64,000 bases of DNA from Haladaptatus sp. QDMS2 (GTDB lineage: Archaea; Halobacteriota; Halobacteria; Halobacteriales; Halococcaceae). Shown piece by piece: positions 9,970 to 19,719 of this stretch (its first letter is position 1; the number at the start of each line of letters is the position of its first letter). A program made the translations under genes and the position numbers. The notes below the pieces were generated by a model that made no database searches, was not told where the DNA came from, and was given only the letters and a program-made list of their open reading frames with translations. Where the stretch lies: contig NZ_CP119793.1 of assembly GCF_029338295.1 (NCBI RefSeq), forward strand, positions 62,001 to 126,000, given 5' to 3'.

Positions 9970-10968
9970 ATGGCTACAAAAGAGACACGCACGATGGAGC
10001 AAGAACCGAAGACCAGTGAACACCGGAGCCAGTTCGAACAGTTTTGGCGGGAGTTCCGGAAGAATCGATTGTCGATTGTCGGCGCGGTAATTATCGGACT
10101 GACGCTGTTTGCTGCGATATTCGCGCCGGTTCTCGCACCACACGACCCTGCGACGCAGTTCGATGCCCCCGATGGAGAGCACAATCCGCTCCCACCGGGC
10201 TCTACGTTGTTCGCAGAAGACGACTCCAACGCTGAGATTACCGCGTATCTGGGGACGGATAATCACGGCCGTGATCTCCTTTCGCGGATGATCTTCGGGC
10301 TTCGAACGCTCATGATGATATCAATTGGCGTCAATCTGGTCGCGATGACCGTTGGTATTACACTCGGCGCGATTGCTGGTTACTTGGGTAACTCCTGGGT
10401 AGACGAGACGATCATGCGAGCGATGGACATCATCCTCTCGTTCCCGAGTCTGATCTTAGCCATCGCGATTATTGGAATCCTCGGCGCTGGCAAGACCGAC
10501 TATGGGTGGATCGTTGTTCCCAACCTCGCGAAAATCATCTTCGTCATCGGGTTCGCTTACATTCCGAGATTCGCTCGGGTGATGCGGAGTGCGGTGCTCA
10601 AGGAGATGGAAGAAGACTACGTGGACGCAGCAAAGTCACTCGGGGCGAGCAATTCCCACATCCTCACTCGTGACATCCTCGTCAATACGATTCCTATCGT
10701 CGTCGTTCAAGCGACGCTCTACATGGCGACTGCTGTGTTGGCAAGTGCGGGGCTGTCGTTCCTCGGACTTGGGTTACAACCACCGACTGCAAGCCTCGGG
10801 CTGATGTTGTCGAACGCGCGGAGCTTCGTCTACAGTGGCCAGTGGTGGTACCCAGTCTTCCCAGGATTGGCGCTCATGATCATCATCCTCGGATTCAATC
10901 TCCTCGGTGACGGACTGCGCGATGCCCTCGACCCACGGTACTCTCAGGAGGCCTCCAATGACCAGTGA
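9970..10968 (+). CDS. ABC transporter permease, DppC/OppC type
   Basis: The 332-residue product has a charged cytoplasmic N-terminus, the FWREFRKNRLSIVGA entry typical of DppC, six helices, and the EAA-loop motif DYVDAAKSLGAS near residue 217-228. I place the start at ATG 9970 because GGAGG (9958-9962) sits 7 nt upstream; in-frame ATGs at 9955 and 9910 are less well placed and would overlap the previous gene. It pairs with the upstream DppB-like permease. Confidence 0.92.
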   Translation: MATKETRTMEQEPKTSEHRSQFEQFWREFRKNRLSIVGAVIIGLTLFAAIFAPVLAPHDPATQFDAPDGEHNPLPPGSTLFAEDDSNAEITAYLGTDNHGRDLLSRMIFGLRTLMMISIGVNLVAMTVGITLGAIAGYLGNSWVDETIMRAMDIILSFPSLILAIAIIGILGAGKTDYGWIVVPNLAKIIFVIGFAYIPRFARVMRSAVLKEMEEDYVDAAKSLGASNSHILTRDILVNTIPIVVVQATLYMATAVLASAGLSFLGLGLQPPTASLGLMLSNARSFVYSGQWWYPVFPGLALMIIILGFNLLGDGLRDALDPRYSQEASNDQ

Positions 10969-11998
10969 ACCAATTCTCGAAGTCGAGAATTTGGTTACCC
11001 AATTTCGCACAGAGGAGGGTGTCGTCAAAGCGGTTGACGGCAACTCCTTTACCCTCTACAAGGGGGAGGTGCTAGGGATCGTCGGCGAATCCGGCTCTGG
11101 GAAGAGTGTCACCGCGATGTCGATCATGCGCCTCATCGACGAACCGGGGTACATCAAAGAAGGAACTGTCCGGTACAAAGGAGAGGACCTGCTAACGAAG
11201 AGTAAAGCGGAGATGCGTGAGATTCGCGGTAACGACATCGCCATGATGTTCCAAGACCCGATGACGTCGCTGAACCCCGTCTACACGATTGGGAGTCAGA
11301 TCTCTCGGGTCATTCGCAAACACACAGACGCAACGAAAGCAACGGCACGTGAGCGGACAATCGAGCTGCTCAGTGACGTTGGGATTCCCGAACCTGCGAC
11401 TCGCGTCGACGACTACCCACACCAATTCTCTGGTGGAATGCGCCAGCGAGTGCTCCTCGCGATGGCCATCTCCTGTGACCCAGAGATTCTCATCGCTGAC
11501 GAACCGACGACGGCACTCGACGTCACCATCGAAGCACAGATATTCGACCTCATCGACCGCCTTCAGGAAAAGTACAGGATGAGTGTCATTCTCATCACGC
11601 ACGACTTGGGTGTCGTCGCCGGAAGTTGCGACAGGGTTGCCGTCGTTTACGCGGGGCGCATCGTCGAGCGGGCGGGGGTACACGACCTGTTTAACTCTCC
11701 ACGCCATCCGTACACACGAGGATTGATGCGTTCGATTCCGAACCTGCGGTCGAACGAGAGTCGGCTGACCCCCATCGAGGGTCGGATTCCAGACCTGACG
11801 GCACTGCCGACTGGGTGTTCGTTCCATCCCCGGTGTATCCACGCGACAGAGGAGTGCTCACAGACGGACCCCGACCTGCGTGAGGTTGAGGCTGGGCGTG
11901 AAGCCGCCTGTATCCACGCCCTCGGCTACAATCAAGCGACGATGACTCAAAACACAAACAATTCGGCATCCACTGAGGGAGGTGTCTCCAATGACTAA
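10958..11998 (+). CDS. ABC transporter ATP-binding protein, DppD/OppD type
   Basis: The 346-residue ATPase has Walker A GESGSGKS (about residue 40), signature FSGGMRQRV, Walker [12 protein letters not shown] and the C-terminal oligopeptide-ABC extension with a Cys-containing motif (TGCSFHPRC...C...C) that commonly binds an iron-sulfur cluster in this family. ATG 10958 overlaps the permease stop by 11 nt and is preceded by AGGAGG at 10946-10951, so translation is coupled. An upstream in-frame start at 10907 is rejected. Confidence 0.93.
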   Translation: MTSEPILEVENLVTQFRTEEGVVKAVDGNSFTLYKGEVLGIVGESGSGKSVTAMSIMRLIDEPGYIKEGTVRYKGEDLLTKSKAEMREIRGNDIAMMFQDPMTSLNPVYTIGSQISRVIRKHTDATKATARERTIELLSDVGIPEPATRVDDYPHQFSGGMRQRVLLAMAISCDPEILIADEPTTALDVTIEAQIFDLIDRLQEKYRMSVILITHDLGVVAGSCDRVAVVYAGRIVERAGVHDLFNSPRHPYTRGLMRSIPNLRSNESRLTPIEGRIPDLTALPTGCSFHPRCIHATEECSQTDPDLREVEAGREAACIHALGYNQATMTQNTNNSASTEGGVSND

Positions 11999-13124
11999 CC
12001 AAGACACGATAATGAGCGTCCACGGACTCACGAAGCATTTCACGCAGAACGACAGCTTCATCGACCGGTTGTTCGGTGCGACGCAGACGGTCAAAGCAGT
12101 CCAAGACGTCTCATTCGAGATCAGTCACGGAGAGACAATCGGGCTCGTCGGTGAGTCTGGCTCTGGCAAATCGACCACTGCGCGAAGCATTCTTCAACTC
12201 GATGAACCCACCGCTGGTACCGTCACGTACGATGGGACAGACATGACGTCGCTCTCGGCGAAGGAACTCAAACAGTTCCGAAAGCGCATCCAGATGGTGT
12301 TCCAGGATCCTGCCTCGAGTCTCAACCGACGAAAGACCGTTGGACAGATCATCCGACAACCGATGCAAATTCACGGCTTGTACAAGGGCGAACGCGACGA
12401 ACGCGTAGAAGAGCTGATGGAACAAGTCGGCCTCTCACCCGAATACTCGAACCGGTATCCTCACGAGTTTTCCGGTGGACAACGCCAACGCGTCGGCATC
12501 GCGCGCGCACTCGCGGTCGAACCGGAGTTTCTCGTGTGTGACGAACCTGTCTCGGCGCTCGACGTCTCGATTCAGGCGCAGATTCTCAATCTGCTCAAAG
12601 ACCTGCAGATAGAATACGACCTCACCATCCTGTTCATTGCCCACGACCTCTCAGTCATCAGGCATGTCTGTGATCGAGTCGCGGTGATGTACCTCGGTGA
12701 AATCGTCGAGATCGCAGAGACAGAACAGCTGTTTGCGAACCCACAGCACCCATACACTCGCGCATTGCTCAAAGCGATTCCAGAACCAGACCCGGAACTC
12801 GCACAGAAACGAGAACCACTTTCGGGTGAGGTACCGTCACCTATCGACCCACCGAAGGGATGCTCGTTCCATCCTCGCTGTCCGGAGGCGACAGAGGAGT
12901 GTCGATCAATGGATCCTGACCTGGAACAGGTCGACGGCGCGAAAGTCGGTCACGAAACCGCCTGCATCCACGTTGGTTCGTTCGACAGAGACGGCGGTAT
13001 CACGCTTGAGTCGGCGTCCAGAGACAGGTACGCTCCCGAGAACTTCCTTCACGAAAACAGGACCATCGAGACCAGGTCCCCTGAGAAGGAAGCAGGATTC
13101 AACACCGCGGGGACGAGCGAATGA
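11991..13124 (+). CDS. ABC transporter ATP-binding protein, DppF/OppF type
   Basis: The 377-residue ATPase has Walker [10 protein letters not shown], signature FSGGQRQRVG, Walker B VCDEPVSALD and the C-terminal [15 protein letters not shown] cysteine motif of the family. ATG 11991 overlaps the previous stop by 8 nt and follows GAGGGAGGTG; a GTG three codons upstream is possible but less likely. The extra C-terminal tail of about 50 residues after the cysteine motif is unusually long and charged. It pairs with the DppD-type ATPase to drive import. Confidence 0.93.
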   Translation: MTNQDTIMSVHGLTKHFTQNDSFIDRLFGATQTVKAVQDVSFEISHGETIGLVGESGSGKSTTARSILQLDEPTAGTVTYDGTDMTSLSAKELKQFRKRIQMVFQDPASSLNRRKTVGQIIRQPMQIHGLYKGERDERVEELMEQVGLSPEYSNRYPHEFSGGQRQRVGIARALAVEPEFLVCDEPVSALDVSIQAQILNLLKDLQIEYDLTILFIAHDLSVIRHVCDRVAVMYLGEIVEIAETEQLFANPQHPYTRALLKAIPEPDPELAQKREPLSGEVPSPIDPPKGCSFHPRCPEATEECRSMDPDLEQVDGAKVGHETACIHVGSFDRDGGITLESASRDRYAPENFLHENRTIETRSPEKEAGFNTAGTSE

Positions 13125-13333
13125 TCCGAATACAGGATACCTTCCAGACTCTGGTCCCGATACTGCTGACGTTCTTGCTCGTCCTGGCATACCAGTCGAT
13201 AATCTCGACGATGGTATCGGGAATCCTTGCGTTTGCTGTGACGATCGTGCTTTCGATTGCAACGTGGTACGTCATCTGCCGCGTCGCGTTCGATAATGAT
13301 GGTCGTCTCGCCGTTGGCAAACGACCCTTTTGA
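13121..13333 (+). CDS. Small two-helix membrane protein of the ABC operon
   Basis: A 70-residue frame whose ATG overlaps the stop of the upstream ATPase gene (ATGA), the classical sign of translational coupling. It has two hydrophobic segments (about residues 8-28 and 32-54) and a short basic tail. No family recognised. The coupling suggests it is translated with the importer; a role in it is inference. Confidence 0.6.
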   Translation: MIRIQDTFQTLVPILLTFLLVLAYQSIISTMVSGILAFAVTIVLSIATWYVICRVAFDNDGRLAVGKRPF

Positions 13334-13508
13334 AAAGACAGCGAACTCCTTGCATTAATTCCCCAAGTGTTTTAAGTTGTGATCTTGGTTGCCGTCCGAC
13401 CAGTAGCTGGTTGGTAGCGGTTTGTGAATCCCATCATTACGCTGTCTCGTTCCATGGGGCAGTCAACGGGTAACTTGCCCGAACCCTGACGACGTCAATG
13501 TAGGATGT

Positions 13509-14882
13509 TCAGTTCGCTGTCGAGGCCCGTTCTGCCATCATCTGTTCTGCTCGCTCAGCCCAATCACCCCACAGAAAACCGACACACGCGACGAGTGCCC
13601 ACCAGACGTACGTGAGGACGATTCCTACATAGACCGCAGAGAGGCCGTACCCGAGCCAAACACCGACGAGATAGCTAAAGCAAAGCATGAAGCAGACGGT
13701 TCCGGTGAACCGAGCGTAGAAGGGCGTCCGCGTATCGCTCGCGCCTTGAAGCGCCCCTGCCATCGGGAAGAAAACCCCGAAAAAGAGCATCGAAATTCCA
13801 GAGATACGCGTAAAAGAGATGGCGTACCCGAGGGTTACCAAATCCGACGTGAATATCTTCGAAAGCGGTTCTGCCATGACCCAGATGACGATACCAACGA
13901 TGCTGAGCGAAAGTGCGCTAAGCGCTGTGATGGCCAAGCCAGAAAAACGGGCATCGGCCGTATCTCCCGCACCGAGTTTCTGTCCGACAACGATGCTCGC
14001 TGCAACGCTGTACGAACGGTACAGCGGGCCTGCCAGCTGTTGGTAGATTCGCCGCCCGATATGGTACGCTGCACTAACTTCAGTTCCGAAAACAAGTAAC
14101 AAGGCATTGAACGGAAAATTGGCGACAGACGTACTCATTCCCTCCGCGAAATTCGGGAAACCAACGGCAACAAGTTGCTTTGTAACTGTGGCATCTCGTG
14201 GTCGCCTGAGCGACAGTTCGGTTCGGTCACTTACGATCATTCCAAGTATTGTTATACACTCAAACCCCCGGCTAAGTGCCGTCGCCAGCCCGACGCCGAC
14301 GATACCCAACCGCGGGAGACCCACGAGTCCCAGCCCCAATCCGACCGTCGCAATGATGTTGAAAAGGTTTGCTAGCCCATTCACCACGAGCGGCGTTCGC
14401 GTATCACCAGTCCCCTGCAAGGAGCGTGCCCCAACCAACGCAACGATTCGGAGCGGTGCAGCGACGAAAACGAACGCGAGATAACGCGCGCCCATTCTCA
14501 CGACTTCTGACTCGGCGCCGAGAATCGCAATAAGAACGTCCGACAACGTCAACCCAATGATGACGATCGGAAGGCCGACGAGAAATCCGATAAGGAGCGC
14601 TTGGGTCACGGCTTGATCACGGGTTTTCGCGTTGCCTCGACCGGTATCTTGACTCGAAAGTGCAATCCCTCCTGTCCCAAGTGCACGCCCTATTCGAAAT
14701 GGAATCTGCGCGTACAGATCGGCCAGCCCGATCGCAGCGACTGCGGCTGGCGAGAAGAGGCCGGTCACCACGATGTCGACTGACCGCATTAGCGTGTTGA
14801 GCACCTGTTGAACCACGATTGGCCAGGACAGTACAGTCACAGCCCGCCAGGTAGCGATAACTCTGTCCCGGTGCTCGGACAT
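13509..14882 (-). CDS. MATE family efflux transporter
   Basis: A 457-residue protein with twelve predicted helices in two homologous halves, each with the family pattern (LSWPIVVQQVLNTLMRSVD in the first, VAVGFPNFAEGMSTSVANFP in the second). MATE proteins export drugs or metabolites using Na+ or H+ gradients. ATG 14882 gives the conserved N-terminus; an in-frame start 7 codons upstream is possible. It converges with the ABC operon and shows no operon partner. Confidence 0.92.
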   Translation of the reverse strand: MSEHRDRVIATWRAVTVLSWPIVVQQVLNTLMRSVDIVVTGLFSPAAVAAIGLADLYAQIPFRIGRALGTGGIALSSQDTGRGNAKTRDQAVTQALLIGFLVGLPIVIIGLTLSDVLIAILGAESEVVRMGARYLAFVFVAAPLRIVALVGARSLQGTGDTRTPLVVNGLANLFNIIATVGLGLGLVGLPRLGIVGVGLATALSRGFECITILGMIVSDRTELSLRRPRDATVTKQLVAVGFPNFAEGMSTSVANFPFNALLLVFGTEVSAAYHIGRRIYQQLAGPLYRSYSVAASIVVGQKLGAGDTADARFSGLAITALSALSLSIVGIVIWVMAEPLSKIFTSDLVTLGYAISFTRISGISMLFFGVFFPMAGALQGASDTRTPFYARFTGTVCFMLCFSYLVGVWLGYGLSAVYVGIVLTYVWWALVACVGFLWGDWAERAEQMMAERASTAN

Positions 14883-15109
14883 TCGTACTTCAATAACAAT
14901 CAACGATTGGATGAATGTATCGGTCGCGGTGATTACGACTGAGGACTATCCACAGAGTTTCCCGTCGGAATCAATTCAGTAAACAAAGCGGGTATCTACA
15001 CCCCCTCCACTCTCGTTCCCTTGCTCTCTTTGACCAACTCCCAGCAATCGGTACGTGGTAAGTATCGAGAACACACCACTGGGTCTTCTCAATTCCTGAA
15101 CTGAAGGAA

Positions 15110-15397
15110 CTAAGATGTCGATTTAGTGGAAAAGCCTGGGTTTCTTGGAACGCGTGTTGGGTTCTTACCGAATCCAGACTCAATCCACCGATACACCGAC
15201 TCGTCTGTGTATACAAGTAGCCCCTCCCATTCTTTGAGATTAGTCATCGGTAGATTCGAGATCAGGTGAATATGCTCCCACTCCTGGTCTCGATTTGAAA
15301 GGGTTCCACTATTTTTTCTATAGAGTGCTTTCTCGAATTGTTCATTGCCAACGGCAGATTTGACTAATCTGATGATGGTTGTTTGTTCGTTTCGCAT
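15110..15397 (-). CDS. Hypothetical protein in AT-rich DNA
   Basis: A 95-residue frame (start ATG 15397; an alternative in-frame start lies 10 codons upstream). It is rich in Asn, Glu and Lys and contains WEHIHLISNLP and YTDESVYRWIE, which look protein-like, but I recognise no family. It lies at the edge of an AT-rich island, so it may be horizontally acquired or non-genic. Confidence 0.35.
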   Translation of the reverse strand: MRNEQTTIIRLVKSAVGNEQFEKALYRKNSGTLSNRDQEWEHIHLISNLPMTNLKEWEGLLVYTDESVYRWIESGFGKNPTRVPRNPGFSTKSTS

Positions 15398-15427
15398 GTT
15401 ATTCACTGGTATGATTAACCATAGCAT

Positions 15428-16627
15428 GATATAAAAATTCCGTGGTCAAATACTGGTCTTTTTTTAAACTACAATGAATAGCATCCTACTGGAGGATGTG
15501 CCTGATATGGTTCACCTTACTCCGAATTTGGTGGATATTCCAGACAAAGTGGAGAGTTTTTCACCATCTCCTGGGCATCTCTACTGGATTTGAGAAACTA
15601 ATCGGTGAATAAATTGTAAATAAATACTCAAACATATTGCATTGAGTAATCCGTGCGTAAATCCGCCATACATATAAATGAATTAGAAAATAACGAACTC
15701 TACTACTGGTCCGTGTATTACTCATATTCCAGTATTTACAAAAAGGCGTATTAAAGACTCTTTTCGAGATATATTACCTTACCTCGACAAAACTAATTTG
15801 CACTCTTAGGGTCATCGAAGCACTACCATATTTGAAAATTGACTATAAATTAGAAGTTTTTCTAGTGATATCAGTGTAGTACGGATCTCAACGATCGCCG
15901 AAGTTCATTTGTCTGATAAAATTATTATTTTCGCTGAAAAACACCAATATTATGTCTATTCTTTCAATTAGTATACCAATTGTAGTTAATAATCGACGTT
16001 CATCAACCGGACTCTCATCAATCGTCTGTACTGAATTTTCCGATTAAAAATCAACCAACTAATGTATTTATTATTATATATGGCTGATTCACTCTTATCA
16101 CCACGTCTAGTCGTCAAATTCGCACATTCCTCACATACCTACCGTAAAAATTCTAACTAGAGGTGATCTCCTTCTTCATTACTTGGCGTATTCATTTTCG
16201 GGAATAAAATTTTAACGAATGATTCCGCTGTGGGACAAACCCCTTCTTAGACGACGGTTCACTCAGATGGTTGACGTAGTGCAACGACTGTTTTCACCAG
16301 CTTTCAGTGGAGGGATCGATGACGAATGATGACTCTGAGGTTGGTGCGCCAGTCATTCTGACGGCGCTTCATGAGCGTGACCAATTGGGGTGTTGGCGTG
16401 TTGATGCCCGCGAATGGTGAGCCAAGGAAGATTCCGGTGCCGCCGGGAACAAGGATGATCGCATTACCGACGGATCCGGTCAGTAGATGTGTGGTCTTGG
16501 ATTGCAGAGTAATTAATACAGTCGCTGAGAAAATTCCACCGAATAAATCCAAACTTGAAAAATAAAATTAATTTAATTTAACTTGAAACAGAAAGCACTT
16601 TACACTCCACCTGAACATTCAGGATGG
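15428..16627. other. AT-rich, gene-poor island
   Basis: About 1.2 kb of strikingly AT-rich sequence (long runs of A/T words such as TAAATAAAT around 15610 and TATTTATTATTATAT around 16065). No frame of useful length is supported up to about 16300. From 16319 a short frame starting MTNDDSEVGAPVILTALHE runs to a stop at 33 codons and looks like a beheaded gene start. The rest holds no recognisable element. Confidence 0.55.
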
Positions 16628-17272
16628 ATGACATCCAGACGCAACTTCCTGAAAACCGGGGCAGCGAGCCTCACCGGACTGACCGCCCTCACCACATTCA
16701 CCCAACCCGCCCTCGCCAACCGTCGCCACATCACCGTTACCGGTCAAGACGAATGGCTCCAATGTACCAGCATGTGCAACGGCGTCGGCGACGACATCAC
16801 CACCCACTACGCCATCAAAGTCACCGGCGACATCTCCAAAGGCGGCGGAGCCGACTCCAACGACGACGTCCTTACCGACGACTACCTCGAAGGCGAGGTC
16901 CAAACGGGCTATCAAGACGACTTCTATTACACCGGCCACATCGAGTACATCCGCTGTGACGGCTGTGCTTCCTTCAGCCTTGATGACAACGGCCTCGGCA
17001 ACGACACCTACCGCACGCAGTGGGAAATCGAAGGTACCTCCAGCTACGATTCAAGATACTCCGTCAGCCTCCCAGATGGCGAAGAAATCGGGAAACGTGG
17101 CTCCCTCGAAGACAACGACAAATACAACCAGTACAACTGGCCAGACAAGAACCTCGCCCACGGGCGCATCAAAAGCGGCTACGACTACTGGACGCAGTCC
17201 TCTCGCCCGTACAACGTAACCCTCCAAAACGACGGCAAAAACCTCTGCTACTACCGAACCTACGCGCCCTAA
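16628..17272 (+). CDS. Tat-exported protein of unknown function
   Basis: A 214-residue protein with a textbook Tat signal (TSRRNFLKTGAASLTGL) and AxA cleavage site (PALA, about residue 31), and no lipobox cysteine, so it should be released or wall-associated. The mature part is rich in Asp, Gly, Tyr and Asn and has paired cysteines (CTSMC, CDGC) that may form disulfides or bind metal. Codon choice is extremely GC-rich at third positions, in sharp contrast to the AT-rich DNA just upstream, suggesting different origin. Start ATG 16628 is chosen because it places the twin-arginine near the N-terminus; a TTG at 16583 would add 15 residues. No family recognised. Confidence 0.7.
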   Translation: MTSRRNFLKTGAASLTGLTALTTFTQPALANRRHITVTGQDEWLQCTSMCNGVGDDITTHYAIKVTGDISKGGGADSNDDVLTDDYLEGEVQTGYQDDFYYTGHIEYIRCDGCASFSLDDNGLGNDTYRTQWEIEGTSSYDSRYSVSLPDGEEIGKRGSLEDNDKYNQYNWPDKNLAHGRIKSGYDYWTQSSRPYNVTLQNDGKNLCYYRTYAP

Positions 17273-17305
17273 CCACACACTGTCACCTTATTTTCCCAAA
17301 CGGAT

Positions 17306-17839
17306 TTATGCCTTCCCCGCTCGGAATCGCTTAATTGACTCCGTCACCGACAAATCCACTTCCGTACCCCGCGGGATCACCACCTGTACAATCGCCTCTG
17401 GTGGTACCCACCCCCCGACCAACACCTCGTACAGGTCTCGGTCATTCGCGGGAATCTGTTCAAAAAACGCTGCTCGCCCCACCAGGGGAACCTCCTGCAT
17501 CGACGCGTAGTAGGCTCGTGCCTCATCAATCGCCCAGTGTGACGCTCCCGTCGACAGTGCTTCTGCGTAATCCTCCATCCCACAGTACACCACGAGGTTC
17601 GTCGCCGGGCGCAGGTCAGCCACCGCCATCGGCCCCGTCGGCTTCGTTAGATCGACCACGATACCGGCGTCCATCGACGACTGAATCCGCTGTCTCGTCG
17701 CATCGAATACTGTGTCGATGAGCAGCCCCGGCTCTAGAAGGAAGAAAACAGCGTCATCTCGCGTGACTGGTGGGTCGATGCCGTCGTGTGCGGCCACCCC
17801 CCGGAAAATAGCTTTGCCGTCGTTTTGCTTCGCCTTCAC
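17306..17839 (-). CDS. Hypothetical haloarchaeal protein
   Basis: A 177-residue acidic product with GTG start at 17839; an in-frame TGA 22 codons upstream bounds the frame. The sequence alternates strands and helices (DAVFFLLEPGLLIDTVFD, GIVVDLTKP, PATNLVVYCGMEDY), consistent with a folded cytoplasmic alpha/beta protein, and ends with a VVIPRGTEVDLSVTESIKRF segment. I recognise no domain. It converges with the Tat protein gene 34 bp away and has normal haloarchaeal codon use, so I take it as real. Confidence 0.6.
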   Translation of the reverse strand: MKAKQNDGKAIFRGVAAHDGIDPPVTRDDAVFFLLEPGLLIDTVFDATRQRIQSSMDAGIVVDLTKPTGPMAVADLRPATNLVVYCGMEDYAEALSTGASHWAIDEARAYYASMQEVPLVGRAAFFEQIPANDRDLYEVLVGGWVPPEAIVQVVIPRGTEVDLSVTESIKRFRAGKA

Positions 17840-18135
17840 ACGATTCCCGTTCAGGGAAACGCCCGTGGTCGAAGTTTGCCGCCACGACGTTGTAGCGTGT
17901 CAAGTAATACCCATAGATTGGCTATTGCTCAATGTGGGCTGGATCGCCCGCAATTACCTCCATACCAGTTCTAGTCGATGGCCTCTAACGTCAACCATCC
18001 TATGCGTGTCCGCGACTTCGCGTTAGGTGATATACGTGTTGAGTTTGAGGGGAGGTCAACAGTAGAGTGCTGGTGCGAAAGTCCTACCACGCCATTACGC
18101 CACGCTCGACCATCTAAATTAAATGGTGGTTAGAC

Positions 18136-18420
18136 AATCGAAGACCGCTGTTGCAGTCACTCAAAGAGTTGCTGCACCGATTGTGACACATATGAACGCT
18201 CCACACCGACGCCGACTGCTCGGTCCGATTGTCGGCCATCAAGCCGTTCGTCACGATTGCCGACACGACCCCTAACATCGTTGTCCTTCTGCCGTCGCTC
18301 GCCAATACTATGGATTTCTCCTACATCCGTGCACGTTCGCCCGAAACGCTGAACTACATCGTACTGGAATGTCTCGAGGAGGTCAGCACGCCCTCACGTC
18401 TGAGATGCAGAACGGAAATG
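18136..18420 (+). pseudogene. Degraded coding sequence, product unknown
   Basis: One reading frame gives a coherent protein-like stretch broken by two TGA stops near 18183-18195: a helical SLKELLHRL part, then TDADCSVRLSAIKPFV and NIVVLLPSLANTMDFSYI. The two parts are in the same frame and the third-position GC bias continues across the stops. I do not recognise the family. The start and end of the old gene are not defined. The flanking sequence 17840-18135 holds only a 44-codon open frame (from ATG 18002) that I cannot assign. Confidence 0.4.
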
Positions 18421-18481
18421 GCGATACACTATCTCCTCCACATTGGAGACAGACCGCGAGCCCACGGACAAACTCACTGCT

Positions 18482-19138
18482 TCAGTCGTGAGTCGATGAC
18501 GACGAAAGTATCTCAGGAAGATTTGCTAGGGACGACAGTGTGTAGGTCGGTTCCGGATCGTTCACACCTCGGCGAATGTCGTCGAAGGGGACCCAGGCGG
18601 AATCAAGACCGAGCTTGTTCGCGCCTTTGACGTCCTTAGACAGGGAATCACCGACTTTCAGAACCCGCTTGGGCTCCACTCGCAGTCGGTCTAACGCCAG
18701 TTCGAACGGATCATTCGCCGGTTTCACCTGCGGTACATCGGTCCCAAAGATGACCATGTCGAAGTGCTTTGTCAGGCCCACCGCCTAGAGTTTAGTCGTG
18801 TGCGTGTTTTCCGAACCGTTCGTTACGATAGCTGTGGCGAGGACTACTGACGATTCGATGGCCGTGTCGACACCGGGGCGAAGGAACACTGCCTGATTCT
18901 CCAGGACGTCGTTGTACGCTTGAACGAGTTCACTGGCGGGGACGTCGGTACCGGTGGCCGCGGCCGTCGTTGCAAACACGCGGCGTTCGTAGCTTTCGAT
19001 ATCCAACTCTGCTGCCTCTTCTTGAACGACTTGGGCTGCGAGTTCAAGGGTTTCGGGTTGACAAAACGGTTCGATGCCGATTGCAGCACACGCAGCTTCG
19101 AACCGGGCTGCGTCGGTTTACGGCCGTACGTCACTCAT
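18482..19138 (-). pseudogene. HAD superfamily hydrolase, broken by two in-frame stops
   Basis: A single frame from ATG 19138 encodes most of a HAD phosphatase: cap-domain helices, motif II around TAIVTNGS, motif III Lys in VKPANDPF, and motif IV VGDSLSKDVKGA. The frame has TAA at codon 7 (19118-19120) and TAG at codon 118 (18785-18787, after HTTKL). The N-terminal motif I (DxDxT) is missing. Because both stops are single-base changes within otherwise good coding sequence, this is a recently decayed gene or an assembly with errors. The downstream remnant (18482-18784) contains the motif III and IV residues. Confidence 0.8.
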
Positions 19139-19719
19139 TTGGTCATTCTATAACTCCCAGTCCTGGTAGTACGCTTAACTATGAATGATCGAACCCCCGT
19201 AAATCAACCGCAGTTTGTCGATTCAGCAGTGCCGTTCTTTCAAAATCGCACGTTGTTCAAAGCTAAAAAGATATTATCGTCCTATCGGCGCTTACAATTA
19301 CACTGATATCCGATTACCCAATAGAAGGGCTGTTTCGTCACAAGACCAACGGACTATCATAATCTCATTATTTCTGTTATTCACTGAATCAGTGATTCAT
19401 TGATTTTACTAGCCCTCCCGGTGCGAAAGGAGAAGAAGGGTAAGCTGGCCCCTCCCGAACACACAACACAAGCTGGTATCCCAAACTTGAGTTAGCGAAC
19501 AAGCTGGCCAAAACGACTCAGTGTCCGCCCCGTTCACTTTGAAACTCGTTGCTGTGTCAGTGCACGCCCCAATAGTATTTTCGCGAATTTACCAAACTAT
19601 ACATTACTAAGCAACTCCGCAACGCAAGAATCAGGAAATTTTGAGCACGTATTTCCGTCAAGAATCAATGATTCGAATGTTTGTACACTGTCACGAGACT
19701 AGATAGGCTCGAATGAGTA
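19139..19719. other. Non-coding interval before the truncated histidine kinase
   Basis: About 580 bp with AT-rich ends. I see no supported gene or repeat. The last 15 bases before 19720 still resemble, in a different frame, the GAF-domain sequence that precedes the kinase homology, so part of this region is probably eroded kinase gene. Confidence 0.4.
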
